Positions 9,968 to 24,919 are shown, counted from the stretch's first letter. The stretch: DNA of 64,000 bases from Molossus alvarezi (GCA_037176705.1 JBAWUJ010000139.1:62001-126000), one strand, 5' to 3'. Notes: generated by a model not told the origin, from the letters alone. Program-made: numbers and translations.

Positions 9968-12459
9968 ATAATTCATTCTCGATTGAAAGGTGGCTGCCTC
10001 TTTCGGTCAAGGATTCATGAGTGAATCCCATCCAGATTGAATTGTTCCCGTTTCAACAGTCGCCCTGTGCAAATGTGCTTTTCCTATGATCGCAAGAGTG
10101 AAACAAATACCCACACTTAGCACATAAACGCATGACCTCTGATTCCCAACCAGAAGTGCACTGCCAATAAGATCTCAATTGGAGATCAAAGTCTTTGTCC
10201 ACACATATGGGTGATTGTATACAGAACAGTTGGCCAGTGTTCTTTCCCAGAACTGAACACCTTTCTTACCTGAATGGCAACATTCACTCACTCCTACCTT
10301 CGTTTGCTTTGAGATTGTTTGCATCTTTACAGAAAGAATAAGTTTACAGAGCATAAACCAACTTCATGATGAAGGATCGCGCAGGCTCTATCAAAAATGA
10401 CGAGTACTGTAATGTGATCCAGAAGGCACCGGGGTCGCACGTACCCGTGTGTGTGCCTCTTGAAAACGCACCGTAATTTCCCACTTTTAAGGATGACTGC
10501 ACTTAAATAGGATGTGTAGTTAGTGCATGTGTACCGGTAGCAGCATAGGCTCTCTGGATGCCTCCAGCACTGGCACTGTACTGAAGTCCGCTTGGCAAAT
10601 CCTGAAGACTGCTAAGACTCTCAGGCTCCTTTGGAAGTTTTTGGGTTTGCAACATTCTTCTTAGCAGAGACATTAGTGAACAAATGGACTAGGGCAAACA
10701 AGAGTGTTACTCTACAACATTCACTGGAACCAATACTTTCCTCAACTGTACTAACACGCTCCACGTTGCACAGTGCAAGAGTGGTTGAACAATCACCTCT
10801 GAACTGATGACAATGCAGTGAACTTGTTTTCAAACTTTAGACTCAATTCAGACATGGTCGTCTTATGGCGTACTCTACTGAGGACAGAGATGAACTGAAT
10901 AATAAAAGACCCAGGGCCTGCAGAATAAAGTTCCAAATCTGTCCCTTCTCCCAAAGCCACTATATGACTTTGAAGAGAACACCCGCGATCAACATACCAA
11001 GGAAACCAGCCTGTGGCCCACACATCCTTCAGGGATGTCCTCTTTGAGGTGGCGAACAATGGGCATTATCCAAGGTGATTAAGCTCCCTCTTTTCAGTTG
11101 CTCACTTCTTTGGTTGCAATGGCATGCCTGAGTGGGTCTCCTGCACTGAGCACTCTAGCAATTACATCAGACTAACCCGCATTTTGGCACTCCGATCTAG
11201 TAAAGACTGAGTTAAAGTAAGTATCTTCATCATCTCTTAATATGTCAGTCATCCACAGAGAGGAAACGCATTCTTCTGGATTTCTTTGAGAAAACAATTC
11301 TGCACTCCTTATGCTAACATGGCACTCAGTACCAAGAATGAAACGTGTGATGCATCGTTCTCATGTGCCCGAAGCTTTGGGTAACACTGCCATGAAAGGG
11401 GACGTCAAACCAAGTCACATTACGATATCCACGACCAGCTAAATGCTCAAAAATTCGTTGAAGAATTTCATCACGCTAACATGTATTGGCCCTCAAGACT
11501 GTCTTTGCACTCTTCGAGGAAGAAGATATATTACCCGAAGGAAAAACAGAGGAGGTAAAGATGGTTCCTTCACCATCCCTTCCCAAACACTGCTTTCTTG
11601 TCATGTGGCAAAGAAGGCAGACAGCTGCAGTGCGACTGCTTCTCTATCTAACTCTCCCGAAAATGTTCTATCTGCCCCCAGTACCTTGCATGTTGGTGTG
11701 GGACCTATTTGACAATTGACACCTATGTTTACATTACCGGTAGATTTTCTTTAGAAGTCTAGCCTTGTACTGATTGAGTAGAAGTGTACAAGGTGAAAAG
11801 CCTGAAGTGTCCACACAGTCCGAGGTGATTTTGTATCGGAACAGGTTTCAAGTCGCTTTTCCGCAGAGACTTCTTACCCGAAAAGGCTCCACCTACTGTG
11901 TCATGATCCCTCCCGCTCTGAACTTACAGAACATGCAGTGTAACTTCTCACAGACAAAGGATTTCCAGATACTCGGACAAATGCGTGTACTTTCAGAAAT
12001 ACACAGCAAAGGGCCATGACAAGTATGAGCGTACAACACTGTTGTAATCAATACACTCGAGAAGCATCCAGGCGTAACACAGGGTGTGCAACATATCATT
12101 GTAGTGGTTGCGACTCCTAGGCCCAGAATACACGCAGCGATTTGGTAAATCACAGAGACCTCATTGGAAACTCCTTGTCATCACCACCATCCTCTCTGTA
12201 CAGCAGCTAACTGCCAAGCAAAACACACACGCCCTATTGAAGTGTGTCCAACTTTTCCACAGTGTGAGTGCTCTAACGGTGTATGAAACAAAATCCAACC
12301 TTCAGCCCAATGACAACATCACGGAATCCTCACCCTCAATACTGGCATTTAGTTTGTTGTGGCGCATACGAACCTTTGAGACAACTGCACCTTAGACTTG
12401 CTCAGTTGCAGTGTGACGGAGCGGCAAATGTCAAATCGCAGTCGTGATCACTATTCCCA
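9968..12459 (+). repeat. Repeat copy 5, haplotype A
   Basis: Full copy, almost identical to copy 9. It has G at u447, G at u623, C at u875, G at u1095, the rare A at u2052 (12019, shared with copies 9 and 12) and T at u2183. No private change was seen. Confidence 0.97.
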
Positions 12460-14951
12460 ATAATTCATTCTCGATTGAAAGGTGGCTGCCTCTTTCGGTC
12501 AAGGATTCATGAGTGAATCCCATCCAGATTGAATTGTTCCCGTTTCAACAGTCGCCCTGTGCAAATGTGCTTTTCCTATGATCGCAAGAGTGAAACAAAT
12601 ACCCACACTTAGCACATAAACGCATGACCTCTGATTCCCAACCAGAAGTGCACTGCCAATAAGATCTCAATTGGAGATCAAAGTCTTTGTCCACACATAT
12701 GGGTGATTGTATACAGAACAGTTGGCCAGTGTTCTTTCCCAGAACTGAACACCTTTCTTACCTGAATGGCAACATTCACTCACTCCTACCTTCGTTTGCT
12801 TTGAGATTGTTTGCATCTTTACAGAAAAAATAAGTTTACAGAGCATAAACCAACTTCATGATGAAGGATCGCGCAGGCTCTATCAAAAATGACGAGTACT
12901 GTAATGTGATCCAGAAGGCACCGGGGTCGCACGTACCCGTGTGTGTGCCTCTTGAAAACGCACCGTAATTTCCCACTTTTAAGGATGACTGCACTTAAAT
13001 AGGATGTGTAGTTAGTGCATGTGTACCGGTAGCAGCATAGGCTCTCTGGATGCCTCCAGCACTGGCACTGTACTGAAGTCCACTTGGCAAATCCTGAAGA
13101 CTGCTAAGACTCTCAGGCTCCTTTGGAAGTTTTTGGGTTTGCAACATTCTTCTTAGCAGAGACATTAGTGAACAAATGGACTAGGGCAAACAAGAGTGTT
13201 ACTCTACAACATTCACTGGAACCAATACTTTCCTCAACTGTACTAACACGCTCCACGTTGCACAGTGCAAGAGTGGTTGAACAATCACCTTTGAACTGAT
13301 GACAATGCAGTGAACTTGTTTTCAAACTTCAGACTCAATTCAGACATGGTCGTCTTATGGCGTACTCTACTGAGGACAGAGATGAACTGAATAATAAAAG
13401 ACCCAGGGCCTGCAGAATAAAGTTCCAAATCTGTCCCTTCTCCCAAAGCCACTATATGACTTTGAAGAGAACACCCGCGATCAACATACCAAGGAAACCA
13501 GCCTGTGGCCCACACATCCTTCAGGGATGTCCTCTTTGAGGTGGCGAACAATGAGCATTATCCAAGGTGATTAAGCTCCCTCTTTTCAGTTGCTCACTTC
13601 TTTGGTTGCAATGGCATGCCTGAGTGGGTCTCCTGCACTGAGCACTCTAGCAATTACATCAGACTAACCCGCATTTTGGCACTCCGATCTAGTAAAGACT
13701 GAGTTAAAGTAAGTATCTTCATCATCTCTTAATATGTCAGTCATCCACAGAGAGGAAACGCATTCTTCTGGATTTCTTTGAGAAAACAATTCTGCACTCC
13801 TTATGCTAACATGGCACTCAGTACCAAGAATGAAACGTGTGATGCATCGTTCTCATGTGCCCGAAGCTTTGGGTAACACTGCCATGAAAGGGGACGTCAA
13901 ACCAAGTCACATTACGATATCCACGACCAGCTAAATGCTCAAAAATTCGTTGAAGAATTTCATCACGCTAACATGTATTGGCCCTCAAGACTGTCTTTGC
14001 ACTCTTCGAGGAAGAAGATATATTACCCGAAGGAAAAACAGAGGAGGTAAAGATGGTTCCTTCACCATCCCTTCCCAAACACTGCTTTCTTGTCATGTGG
14101 CAAAGAAGGCAGACAGCTGCAGTGCGACTGCTTCTCTATCTAACTCTCCCGAAAATGTTCTATCTGCCCCCAGTACCTTGCATGTTGGTGTGGGACCTAT
14201 TTGACAATTGACACCTATGTTTACATTACCGGTAGATTTTCTTTAGAAGTCTAGCCTTGTACTGATTGAGTAGAAGTGTACAAGGTGAAAAGCCTGAAGT
14301 GTCCACACAGTCCGAGGTGATTTTGTATCGGAACAGGTTTCAAGTCGCTTTTCCGCAGAGACTTCTTACCCGAAAAGGCTCCACCTACTGTGTCATGATC
14401 CCTCCCGCTCTGAACTTACAGAACATGCAGTGTAACTTCTCACAGACAAAGGATTTCCAGATACTCGGACAAATGCGTGTACTTTCAGAAATACACAGCA
14501 AAGGGCCATGGCAAGTATGAGCGTACAACACTGTTGTAATCAATACACTCGAGAAGCATCCAGGCGTAACACAGGGTGTGCAACATATCATTGTAGTGGT
14601 TGCGACTCCTAGGCCCAGAATACACGCAGCGATTTGGTAAATCACAGAGACCTCATTGGAAACTCCTTGTCATCACCACCATCCTCTCTGTACAGCAGCT
14701 AACTGCCAAGCAAAACACACACGCCCTATTGAAGTGTGTCCAACTTTTCCACAGTGTGAGTGCTCTAACGGTGTATGAAACAAAATCCAACCTTCAGCCC
14801 AATGACAACATCACGGAATCCTCACCCTCAATACTGGCATTTAGTTTGTTGTGGCGCATACGAACCTTTGAGACAACTGCACCTTAGACTTGCTCAGTTG
14901 CAGTGTGACGGAGCGGCAAATGTCAAATCGCAGTCGTGATCACTATTCCCA
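12460..14951 (+). repeat. Repeat copy 6, haplotype A
   Basis: Full copy. It shares T at u832 (13291) and C at u871 (13330) only with copy 23, seventeen units away. The private change is A at 12828. It has G at u447, C at u875 and T at u2183. It is the last A copy before the first B pair. Confidence 0.97.
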
Positions 14952-17443
14952 ATAATTCATTCTCGATTGAAAGGTGGCTGCCTCTTTCGGTCAAGGATTC
15001 ATGAGTGAATCCCATCCAGATTGAATTGTTCCCGTTTCAACAGTCGCCCTGTGCAAATGTGCTTTTCCTATGATCGCAAGAGTGAAACAAATACCCACAC
15101 TTAGCACATAAACGCATGACCTCTGATTCCCAACCAGAAGTGCACTGCCAATAAGATCTCAATTGGAGATCAAAGTCTTTGTCCACACATATGGGTGATT
15201 GTATACAGAACAGTTGGCCAGTGTTCTTTCCCAGAACTGAACACCTTTCTTACCTGAATGGCAACATTCACTCACTCCTACCTTCGTTTGCTTTGAGATT
15301 GTTTGCATCTTTACAGAAAGAATAAGTTTACAGAGCATAAACCAACTTCATGATGAAGGATCGCGCAGGCTCTATCAAAAATGACGAGTACTGTAATATG
15401 ATCCAGAAGGCACCGGGGTCGCACGTACCCGTGTGTGTGCCTCTTGAAAACGCACCGTAATTTCCCACTTTTAAGGATGACTGCACTTAAATAGGATGTG
15501 TAGTTAGTGCATGTGTACCGGTAGCAGCATAGGCTCTCTGGATGCCTCCACCACTGGCACTGTACTGAAGTGCGCTTGGAAAGTCCTGAAGACTTCTAAG
15601 ACTCTCAGGCTCCTTTGGAAGTTTTTGGGTTTGCAACATTGTTCTTAGCAGAGACATTAGTGAACAAATGGACTAGGGCAAACAAGAGTGTTACTCTACA
15701 ACATTCACTGGAACCAATACTTTCCTCAACTGTACTAACACGCTCCACGTTGCACAGTGCAAGAGTGGTTGAACAATCACCTCTGAACTGATGACAATGC
15801 AGTGAACTTGTTTTCAAACTTTAGAATCAATTCAGACATGGTCGTCTTATGGCGTACTCTACTGAGGACAGAGATGAACTGAATAATAAAAGACCCAGGG
15901 CGTGCAGAATAAAGTTCCAAATCTGTCCCTTATCCCAAAGCCACTATATGACTTTGAAGAGAACACCCGCGATCAACATACCAAGGAAACCAGCCTGTGG
16001 CCCACACATCCTTCAGGGATGTCCTCTTTGAATTGGCGAACAATGAGCATTATCCAAGGTGATTAAGCTCCCCCTTTTCAGTTGTTCACTTCTTTGGTTG
16101 CAATGGCATGATTGAATGGGTCTCCTGCACTGAGTACTCTAGCAATTATATCAGACTAACCCGCATTTTGGCACTCCGCTCTAGTAAAGTCTGAGTTAAA
16201 GTAAGTATCTTCATCATCTCTTAATATGTCAGTAATCCACAGAGAGGAAACGCTCTCATCTGGTTTTCTTTGAGAAAACAATTCTGCACTCCTTATGCTA
16301 ACATGGCACTCAGTACCAAGAATGAAACGTGTGATGCATCGTTCTCATGTGTTCGAAGCTTTGGGTAACACTGCCATGAAAGGGGACGTCAAACCAAGTC
16401 ACATTACGATATCCACGACCAGCTAAATGCTCAAAAATTCGTTGAAGAATTTCATCACGCTAACATGTATTGGCCCTCAAGACTGTCTTTGCACTCTTCG
16501 AGGAAGAAGATATATTACCCGAAGGAAAAACAGAGGAGGTAAAGATGGTTCCTTCACCATCCCTTCCCAAACACTGCTTTCTTGTCATGTGGCAAAGAAG
16601 GCAGACAGCTGCAGTGCGACTGCTTCTCTATCTAACTCTCCCGAAAATGTTCTATCTGCCCCCAGTACCTTGCATGTTGGTGTGGGACCTATTTGACAAT
16701 TGACACCTATGTTTACATTACCGGTAGATTTTCTTTAGAAGTCTAGCCTTGTACTGATTGAGTAGAAGTGTACAAGGTGAAAAGCCTGAAGTGTCCACAC
16801 AGTCCAAGGTGATTTTGTATCGGAACAGGTTTCAAGTCGCTTTTCCGCAGAGACTTCTTACCCGAAAAGGCTCCACCTACTGTGTCATGATCCCTCCCGC
16901 TCTGAACTTACAGAACATGCAGTGTAACTTCTCACAGACAAAGGATTTCCAGATACTCGGACAAATGCGTGTACTTTCAGAAATACACAGCAAAGGGCCA
17001 TGGCAAGTATGAGCGTACAACACTGTTGTAATCAATACACTCGAGAAGCATCCAGGCGTAACACAGGGTGTGCAACATATCATTGTAGTGGTTGCGACTC
17101 CTAGGCCCAGAATACACGCAGCGATTTGGTAAATCACAGAGACCTCATTGGAAACTCCTTGTCATCACCACCATCCTCTCTGTACAGCAGCTAACTGCCA
17201 AGCAAAACACACACGCCCTATTGAAGTGTGTCCAACTTTTCCACAGTGTGAGTGCTCTAACGGTGTATGAAGCAAAATCCAACCTTCAGCCCAATGACAA
17301 CATCACGGAATCCTCACCCTCAATACTGGCATTTAGTTTGTTGTGGCGCATACGAACCTTTGAGACAACTGCACCTTAGACTTGCTCAGTTGCAGTGTGA
17401 CGGAGCGGCAAATGTCAAATCGCAGTCGTGATCACTATTCCCA
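14952..17443 (+). repeat. Repeat copy 7, haplotype B
   Basis: First B copy. The B block spans 15551 to 16353 (u600 to u1402) and carries all ~27 B-diagnostic bases, while the rest of the unit matches A copies. Private change: G at 17272. It has G at u414, A at u1855 and T at u2183. Confidence 0.97.
15551..16353 (+). other. B-haplotype divergence block (representative, copy 7)
   Basis: This segment (u600 to u1402) holds all the bases that separate B copies from A copies, about 27 substitutions in about 803 bp (roughly 3.4 percent), with no indel. A cluster at the left (15551 to about 15594) is followed by scattered changes, then a dense group near u1078-1315 and a final TT at 16352-16353 where A copies have CC. 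Outside the block A and B copies are indistinguishable at fixed sites. The same block recurs in copies 8, 11, 12 and 15-22 at the same offset. Confidence 0.9.
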
Positions 17444-19935
17444 ATAATTCATTCTCGATTGAAAGGTGGCTGCCTCTTTCGGTCAAGGATTCATGAGTGA
17501 ATCCCATCCAGATTGAATTGTTCCCGTTTCAACAGTCGCCCTGTGCAAATGTGCTTTTCCTATGATCGCAAGAGTGAAACAAATACCCACACTTAGCACA
17601 TAAACGCATGACCTCTGATTCCCAACCAGAAGTGCACTGCCAATAAGATCTCAATTGGAGATCAAAGTCTTTGTCCACACATATGGGTGATTGTATACAG
17701 AACAGTTGGCCAGTGTTCTTTCCCAGAACTGAACACCTTTCTTACCTGAATGGCAACATTCACTCACTCCTACCTTCGTTTGCTTTGAGATTGTTTGCAT
17801 CTTTACAGAAAGAATAAGTTTACAGAGCATAAACCAACTTCATGATGAAGGATCGCACAGGCTCTATCAAAAATGACGAGTACTGTAATATGATCCAGAA
17901 GGCACCGGGGTCGCACGTACCCGTGTGTGTGCCTCTTGAAAACGCACCGTAATTTCCCACTTTTAAGGATGACTGCACTTAAATAGGATGTGTAGTTAGT
18001 GCATGTGTACCGGTAGCAGCATAGGCTCTCTGGATGCCTCCACCACTGGCACTGTACTGAAGTGCGCTTGGAAAGTCCTGAAGACTTCTAAGACTCTCAG
18101 GCTCCTTTGGAAGTTTTTGGGTTTGCAACATTGTTCTTAGCAGAGACATTAGTGAACAAATGGACTAGGGCAAACAAGAGTGTTACTCTACAACATTCAC
18201 TGGAACCAATACTTTCCTCAACTGTACTAACACGCTCCACGTTGCACAGTGCAAGAGTGGTTGAACAATCACCTCTGAACTGATGACAATGCAGTGAACT
18301 TGTTTTCAAACTTTAGAATCAATTCAGACATGGTCGTCTTATGGCGTACTCTACTGAGGACAGAGATGAACTGAATAATAAAAGACCCAGGGCGTGCAGA
18401 ATAAAGTTCCAAATCTGTCCCTTATCCCAAAGCCACTATATGACTTTGAAGAGAACACCCGCGATCAACATACCAAGGAAACCAGCCTGTGGCCCACACA
18501 TCCTTCAGGGATGTCCTCTTTGAATTGGCGAACAATGAGCATTATCCAAGGTGATTAAGCTTCCCCTTTTCAGTTGTTCACTTCTTTGGTTGCAATGGCA
18601 TGATTGAATGGGTCTCCTGCACTGAGTACTCTAGCAATTATATCAGACTAACCCGCATTTTGGCACTCCGCTCTAGTAAAGTCTGAGTTAAAGTAAGTAT
18701 CTTCATCATCTCTTAATATGTCAGTAATCCACAGAGAGGAAACGCTCTCATCTGGTTTTCTTTGAGAAAACAATTCTGCACTCCTTATGCTAACATGGCA
18801 CTCAGTACCAAGAATGAAACGTGTGATGCATCGTTCTCATGTGTTCGAAGCTTTGGGTAACACTGCCATGAAAGGGGACGTCAAACCAAGTCACATTACG
18901 ATATCCACGACCAGCTAAATGCTCAAAAATTCGTTGAAGAATTTCATCACGCTAACATGTATTGGCCCTCAAGACTGTCTTTGCACTCTTCGAGGAAGAA
19001 GATATATTACCCGAAGGAAAAACAGAGGAGGTAAAGATGGTTCCTTCACCATCCCTTCCCAAACACTGCTTTCTTGTCATGTGGCAAAGAAGGCAGACAG
19101 CTGCAGTGCGACTGCTTCTCTATCTAACTCTCCCGAAAATGTTCTATCTGCCCCCAGTACCTTGCATGTTGGTGTGGGACCTATTTGACAATTGACACCT
19201 ATGTTTACATTACCAGTAGATTTTCTTTAGAAGTCTAGCCTTGTACTGATTGAGTAGAAGTGTACAAGGTGAAAAGCCTGAAGTGTCCACACAGTCCAAG
19301 GTGATTTTTTATCGGAACAGGTTTCAAGTCGCTTTTCCGCAGAGACTTCTTACCCGAAAAGGCTCCACCTACTGTGTCATGATCCCTCCCGCTCTGAACT
19401 TACAGAACATGCAGTGTAACTTCTCACAGACAAAGGATTTCCAGATACTCGGACAAATGCGTGTACTTTCAGAAATACACAGCAAAGGGCCATGGCAAGT
19501 ATGAGCGTACAACACTGTTGTAATCAATACACTCGAGAAGCATCCAGGCGTAACACAGGGTGTGCAACATATCATTGTAGTGGTTGCGACTCCTAGGCCC
19601 AGAATACACGCAGCGATTTGGTAAAACACAGAGACCTCATTGGAAACTCCTTGTCATCACCACCATCCTCTCTGTACAGCAGCTAACTGCCAAGCAAAAC
19701 ACACACGCCCTATTGAAGTGTGTCCAACTTTTCCACAGTGTGAGTGCTCTAACGGTGTATGAAACAAAATCCAACCTTCAGCCCAATGACAACATCACGG
19801 AATCCTCACCCTCAATACTGGCATTTAGTTTGTTGTGGCGCATACGAACCTTTGAGACAACTGCACCTTAGACTTGCTCAGTTGCAGTGTGACGGAGCGG
19901 CAAATGTCAAATCGCAGTCGTGATCACTATTCCCA
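17444..19935 (+). repeat. Repeat copy 8, haplotype B
   Basis: B block at 18043-18845. It shares two rare variants, A at u1772 (19215) and T at u1866 (19309), only with copy 17. Private change: T at 18562, which creates aagctt. It has A at u414, A at u1855 and A at u2183. The u1772 change removes one of the two taccggta palindromes of the unit. Confidence 0.97.
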
Positions 19936-22427
19936 ATAATTCATTCTCGATTGAAAGGTGGCTGCCTCTTTCGGTCAAGGATTCATGAGTGAATCCCATC
20001 CAGATTGAATTGTTCCCGTTTCAACAGTCGCCCTGTGCAAATGTGCTTTTCCTATGATCGCAAGAGTGAAACAAATACCCACACTTAGCACATAAACGCA
20101 TGACCTCTGATTCCCAACCAGAAGTGCACTGCCAATAAGATCTCAATTGGAGATCAAAGTCTTTGTCCACACATATGGGTGATTGTATACAGAACAGTTG
20201 GCCAGTGTTCTTTCCCAGAACTGAACACCTTTCTTACCTGAATGGCAACATTCACTCACTCCTACCTTCGTTTGCTTTGAGATTGTTTGCATCTTTACAG
20301 AAAGAATAAGTTTACAGAGCATAAACCAACTTCATGATGAAGGATCGCGCAGGCTCTATCAAAAATGACGAGTACTGTAATGTGATCCAGAAGGCACCGG
20401 GGTCGCACGTACCCGTGTGTGTGCCTCTTGAAAACGCACCGTAATTTCCCACTTTTAAGGATGACTGCACTTAAATAGGATGTGTAGTTAGTGCATGTGT
20501 ACCGGTAGCAGCATAGGCTCTCTGGATGCCTCCAGCACTGGCACTGTACTGAAGTCCGCTTGGCAAATCCTGAAGACTGCTAAGACTCTCAGGCTCCTTT
20601 GGAAGTTTTTGGGTTTGCAACATTCTTCTTAGCAGAGACATTAGTGAACAAATGGACTAGGGCAAACAAGAGTGTTACTCTACAACATTCACTGGAACCA
20701 ATACTTTCCTCAACTGTACTAACACGCTCCACGTTGCACAGTGCAAGAGTGGTTGAACAATCACCTCTGAACTGATGACAATGCAGTGAACTTGTTTTCA
20801 AACTTTAGACTCAATTCAGACATGGTCGTCTTATGGCGTACTCTACTGAGGACAGAGATGAACTGAATAATAAAAGACCCAGGGCCTGCAGAATAAAGTT
20901 CCAAATCTGTCCCTTCTCCCAAAGCCACTATATGACTTTGAAGAGAACACCCGCGATCAACATACCAAGGAAACCAGCCTGTGGCCCACACATCCTTCAG
21001 GGATGTCCTCTTTGAGGTGGCGAACAATGGGCATTATCCAAGGTGATTAAGCTCCCTCTTTTCAGTTGCTCACTTCTTTGGTTGCAATGGCATGCCTGAG
21101 TGGGTCTCCTGCACTGAGCACTCTAGCAATTACATCAGACTAACCCGCATTTTGGCACTCCGATCTAGTAAAGAGTGAGTTAAAGTAAGTATCTTCATCA
21201 TCTCTTAATATGTCAGTCATCCACAGAGAGGAAACGCATTCTTCTGGATTTCTTTGAGAAAACAATTCTGCACTCCTTATGCTAACATGGCACTCAGTAC
21301 CAAGAATGAAACGTGTGATGCATCGTTCTCATGTGCCCGAAGCTTTGGGTAACACTGCCATGAAAGGGGACGTCAAACCAAGTCACATTACGATATCCAC
21401 GACCAGCTAAATGCTCAAAAATTCGTTGAAGAATTTCATCACGCTAACATGTATTGGCCCTCAAGACTGTCTTTGCACTCTTCGAGGAAGAAGATATATT
21501 ACCCGAAGGAAAAACAGAGGAGGTAAAGATGGTTCCTTCACCATCCCTTCCCAAACACTGCTTTCTTGTCATGTGGCAAAGAAGGCAGACAGCTGCAGTG
21601 CGACTGCTTCTCTATCTAACTCTCCCGAAAATGTTCTATCTGCCCCCAGTACCTTGCATGTTGGTGTGGGACCTATTTGACAATTGACACCTATGTTTAC
21701 ATTACCGGTAGATTTTCTTTAGAAGTCTAGCCTTGTACTGATTGAGTAGAAGTGTACAAGGTGAAAAGCCTGAAGTGTCCACACAGTCCGAGGTGATTTT
21801 GTATCGGAACAGGTTTCAAGTCGCTTTTCCGCAGAGACTTCTTACCCGAAAAGGCTCCACCTACTGTGTCATGATCCCTCCCGCTCTGAACTTACAGAAC
21901 ATGCAGTGTAACTTCTCACAGACAAAGGATTTCCAGATACTCGGACAAATGCGTGTACTTTCAGAAATACACAGCAAAGGGCCATGACAAGTATGAGCGT
22001 ACAACACTGTTGTAATCAATACACTCGAGAAGCATCCAGGCGTAACACAGGGTGTGCAACATATCATTGTAGTGGTTGCGACTCCTAGGCCCAGAATACA
22101 CGCAGCGATTTGGTAAATCACAGAGACCTCATTGGAAACTCCTTGTCATCACCACCATCCTCTCTGTACAGCAGCTAACTGCCAAGCAAAACACACACGC
22201 CCTATTGAAGTGTGTCCAACTTTTCCACAGTGTGAGTGCTCTAACGGTGTATGAAACAAAATCCAACCTTCAGCCCAATGACAACATCACGGAATCCTCA
22301 CCCTCAATACTGGCATTTAGTTTGTTGTGGCGCATACGAACCTTTGAGACAACTGCACCTTAGACTTGCTCAGTTGCAGTGTGACGGAGCGGCAAATGTC
22401 AAATCGCAGTCGTGATCACTATTCCCA
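19936..22427 (+). repeat. Repeat copy 9, haplotype A
   Basis: Full copy, matching copy 5 at every shared marker (G at u447, G at u623, C at u875, G at u1095, A at u2052, T at u2183). One private change was seen, G at 21175. Confidence 0.97.
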
Positions 22428-24919
22428 ATAATTCATTCTCGATTGAAAGGTGGCTGCCTCTTTCGGTCAAGGATTCATGAGTGAATCCCATCCAGATTGA
22501 ATTGTTCCCGTTTCAACAGTCGCCCTGTGCAAATGTGCTTTTCCTATGATCGCAAGAGTGAAACAAATACCCACACTTAGCACATAAACGCATGACCTCT
22601 GATTCCCAACCAGAAGTGCACTGCCAATAAGATCTCAATTGGAGATCAAAGTCTTTGTCCACACATATGGGTGATTGTATACAGAACAGTTGGCCAGTGT
22701 TCTTTCCCAGAACTGAACACCTTTCTTACCTGAATGGCAACATTCACTCACTCCTACCTTCGTTTGCTTTGAGATTGTTTGCATCTTTACAGAAAGAATA
22801 AGTTTACAGAGCATAAACCAACTTCATGATGAAGGATCGCGCAGGCTCTATCAAAAATGACGAGTACTGTAATGTGATCCAGAAGGCACCGGGGTCGCAC
22901 GTACCCGTGTGTGTGCCTCTTGAAAACGCACCGTAATTTCCCACTTTTAAGGATGACTGCACTTAAATAGGATGTGTAGTTAGTGCATGTGTACCGGTAG
23001 CAGCATAGGCTCTCTGGATGCCTCCAGCACTGGCACTGTACTGAAGTCCACTTGGCAAATCCTGAAGACTGCTAAGACTCTCAGGCTCCTTTGGAAGTTT
23101 TTGGGTTTGCAACATTCTTCTTAGCAGAGACATTAGTGAACAAATGGACTAGGGCAAACAAGAGTGTTACTCTACAACATTCACTGGAACCAATACTTTC
23201 CTCAACTGTACTAACACGCTCCACGTTGCACAGTGCAAGAGTGGTTGAACAATCACCTCTGAACTGATGACAATGCAGTGAACTTGTTTTCAAACTTTAG
23301 AATCAATTCAGACATGGTCGTCTTATGGCGTACTCTACTGAGGACAGAGATGAACTGAATAATAAAAGACCCAGGGCCTGCAGAATAAAGTTCCAAATCT
23401 GTCCCTTCTCCCAAAGCCACTATATGACTTTGAAGAGAACACCCGCGATCAACATACCAAGGAAACCAGCCTGTGGCCCACACATCCTTCAGGGATGTCC
23501 TCTTTGAGGTGGCGAACAATGAGCATTATCCAAGGTGATTAAGCTCCCTCTTTTCAGTTGCTCACTTCTTTGGTTGCAATGGCATGCCTGAGTGGGTCTC
23601 CTGCACTGAGCACTCTAGCAATTACATCAGACTAACCCGCATTTTGGCACTCCGATCTAGTAAAGACTGAGTTAAAGTAAGTATCTTCATCATCTCTTAA
23701 TATGTCAGTCATCCACAGAGAGGAAACGCATTCTTCTGGATTTCTTTGAGAAAACAATTCTGCACTCCTTATGCTAACATGGCACTCAGTACCAAGAATG
23801 AAACGTGTGATGCATCGTTCTCATGTGCCCGAAGCTTTGGGTAACACTGCCATGAAAGGGGACGTCAAACCAAGTCACATTACGATATCCACGACCAGCT
23901 AAATGCTCAAAAATTCGTTGAAGAATTTCATCACGCTAACATGTATTGGCCCTCAAGACTGTCTTTGCACTCTTCGAGGAAGAAGATATATTACCCGAAG
24001 GAAAAACAGAGGAGGTAAAGATGGTTCCTTCACCATCCCTTCCCAAACACTGCTTTCTTGTCATGTGGCAAAGAAGGCAGACAGCTGCAGTGCGACTGCT
24101 TCTCTATCTAACTCTCCCGAAAATGTTCTATCTGCCCCCAGTACCTTGCATGTTGGTGTGGGACCTATTTGACAATTGACACCTATGTTTACATTACCGG
24201 TAGATTTTCTTTAGAAGTCTAGCCTTGTACTGATTGAGTAGAAGTGTACAAGGTGAAAAGCCTGAAGTGTCCACACAGTCCGAGGTGATTTTGTATCGGA
24301 ACAGGTTTCAAGTCGCTTTTCCGCAGAGACTTCTTACCCGAAAAGGCTCCACCTACTGTGTCATGATCCCTCCCGCTCTGAACTTACAGAACATGCAGTG
24401 TAACTTCTCACAGACAAAGGATTTCCAGATACTCGGACAAATGCGTGTACTTTCAGAAATACACAGCAAAGGGCCATGGCAAGTATGAGCGTACAACACT
24501 GTTGTAATCAATACACTCGAGAAGCATCCAGGCGTAACACAGGGTGTGCAACATATCATTGTAGTGGTTGCGACTCCTAGGCCCAGAATACACGCAGCGA
24601 TTTGGTAAATCACAGAGACCTCATTGGAAACTCCTTGTCATCACCACCATCCTCTCTGTACAGCAGCTAACTGCCAAGCAAAACACACACGCCCTATTGA
24701 AGTGTGTCCAACTTTTCCACAGTGTGAGTGCTCTAACGGTGTATGAAACAAAATCCAACCTTCAGCCCAATGACAACATCACGGAATCCTCACCCTCAAT
24801 ACTGGCATTTAGTTTGTTGTGGCGCATACGAACCTTTGAGACAACTGCACCTTAGACTTGCTCAGTTGCAGTGTGACGGAGCGGCAAATGTCAAATCGCA
24901 GTCGTGATCACTATTCCCA
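22428..24919 (+). repeat. Repeat copy 10, haplotype A
   Basis: Full copy with G at u447, A at u623, A at u875, A at u1095, G at u1855 and T at u2183. No private change was seen. Its first half matches copy 13, and each follows a copy carrying A at u2052 (copies 9 and 12). Confidence 0.97.

Noticed and set aside
16351..16359. Pol III B-box-like gttcgaagc in B copies
   Set aside because: It fits the loose B-box pattern, but no proper A box, tRNA fold or T-run terminator is nearby, and A copies lack it.
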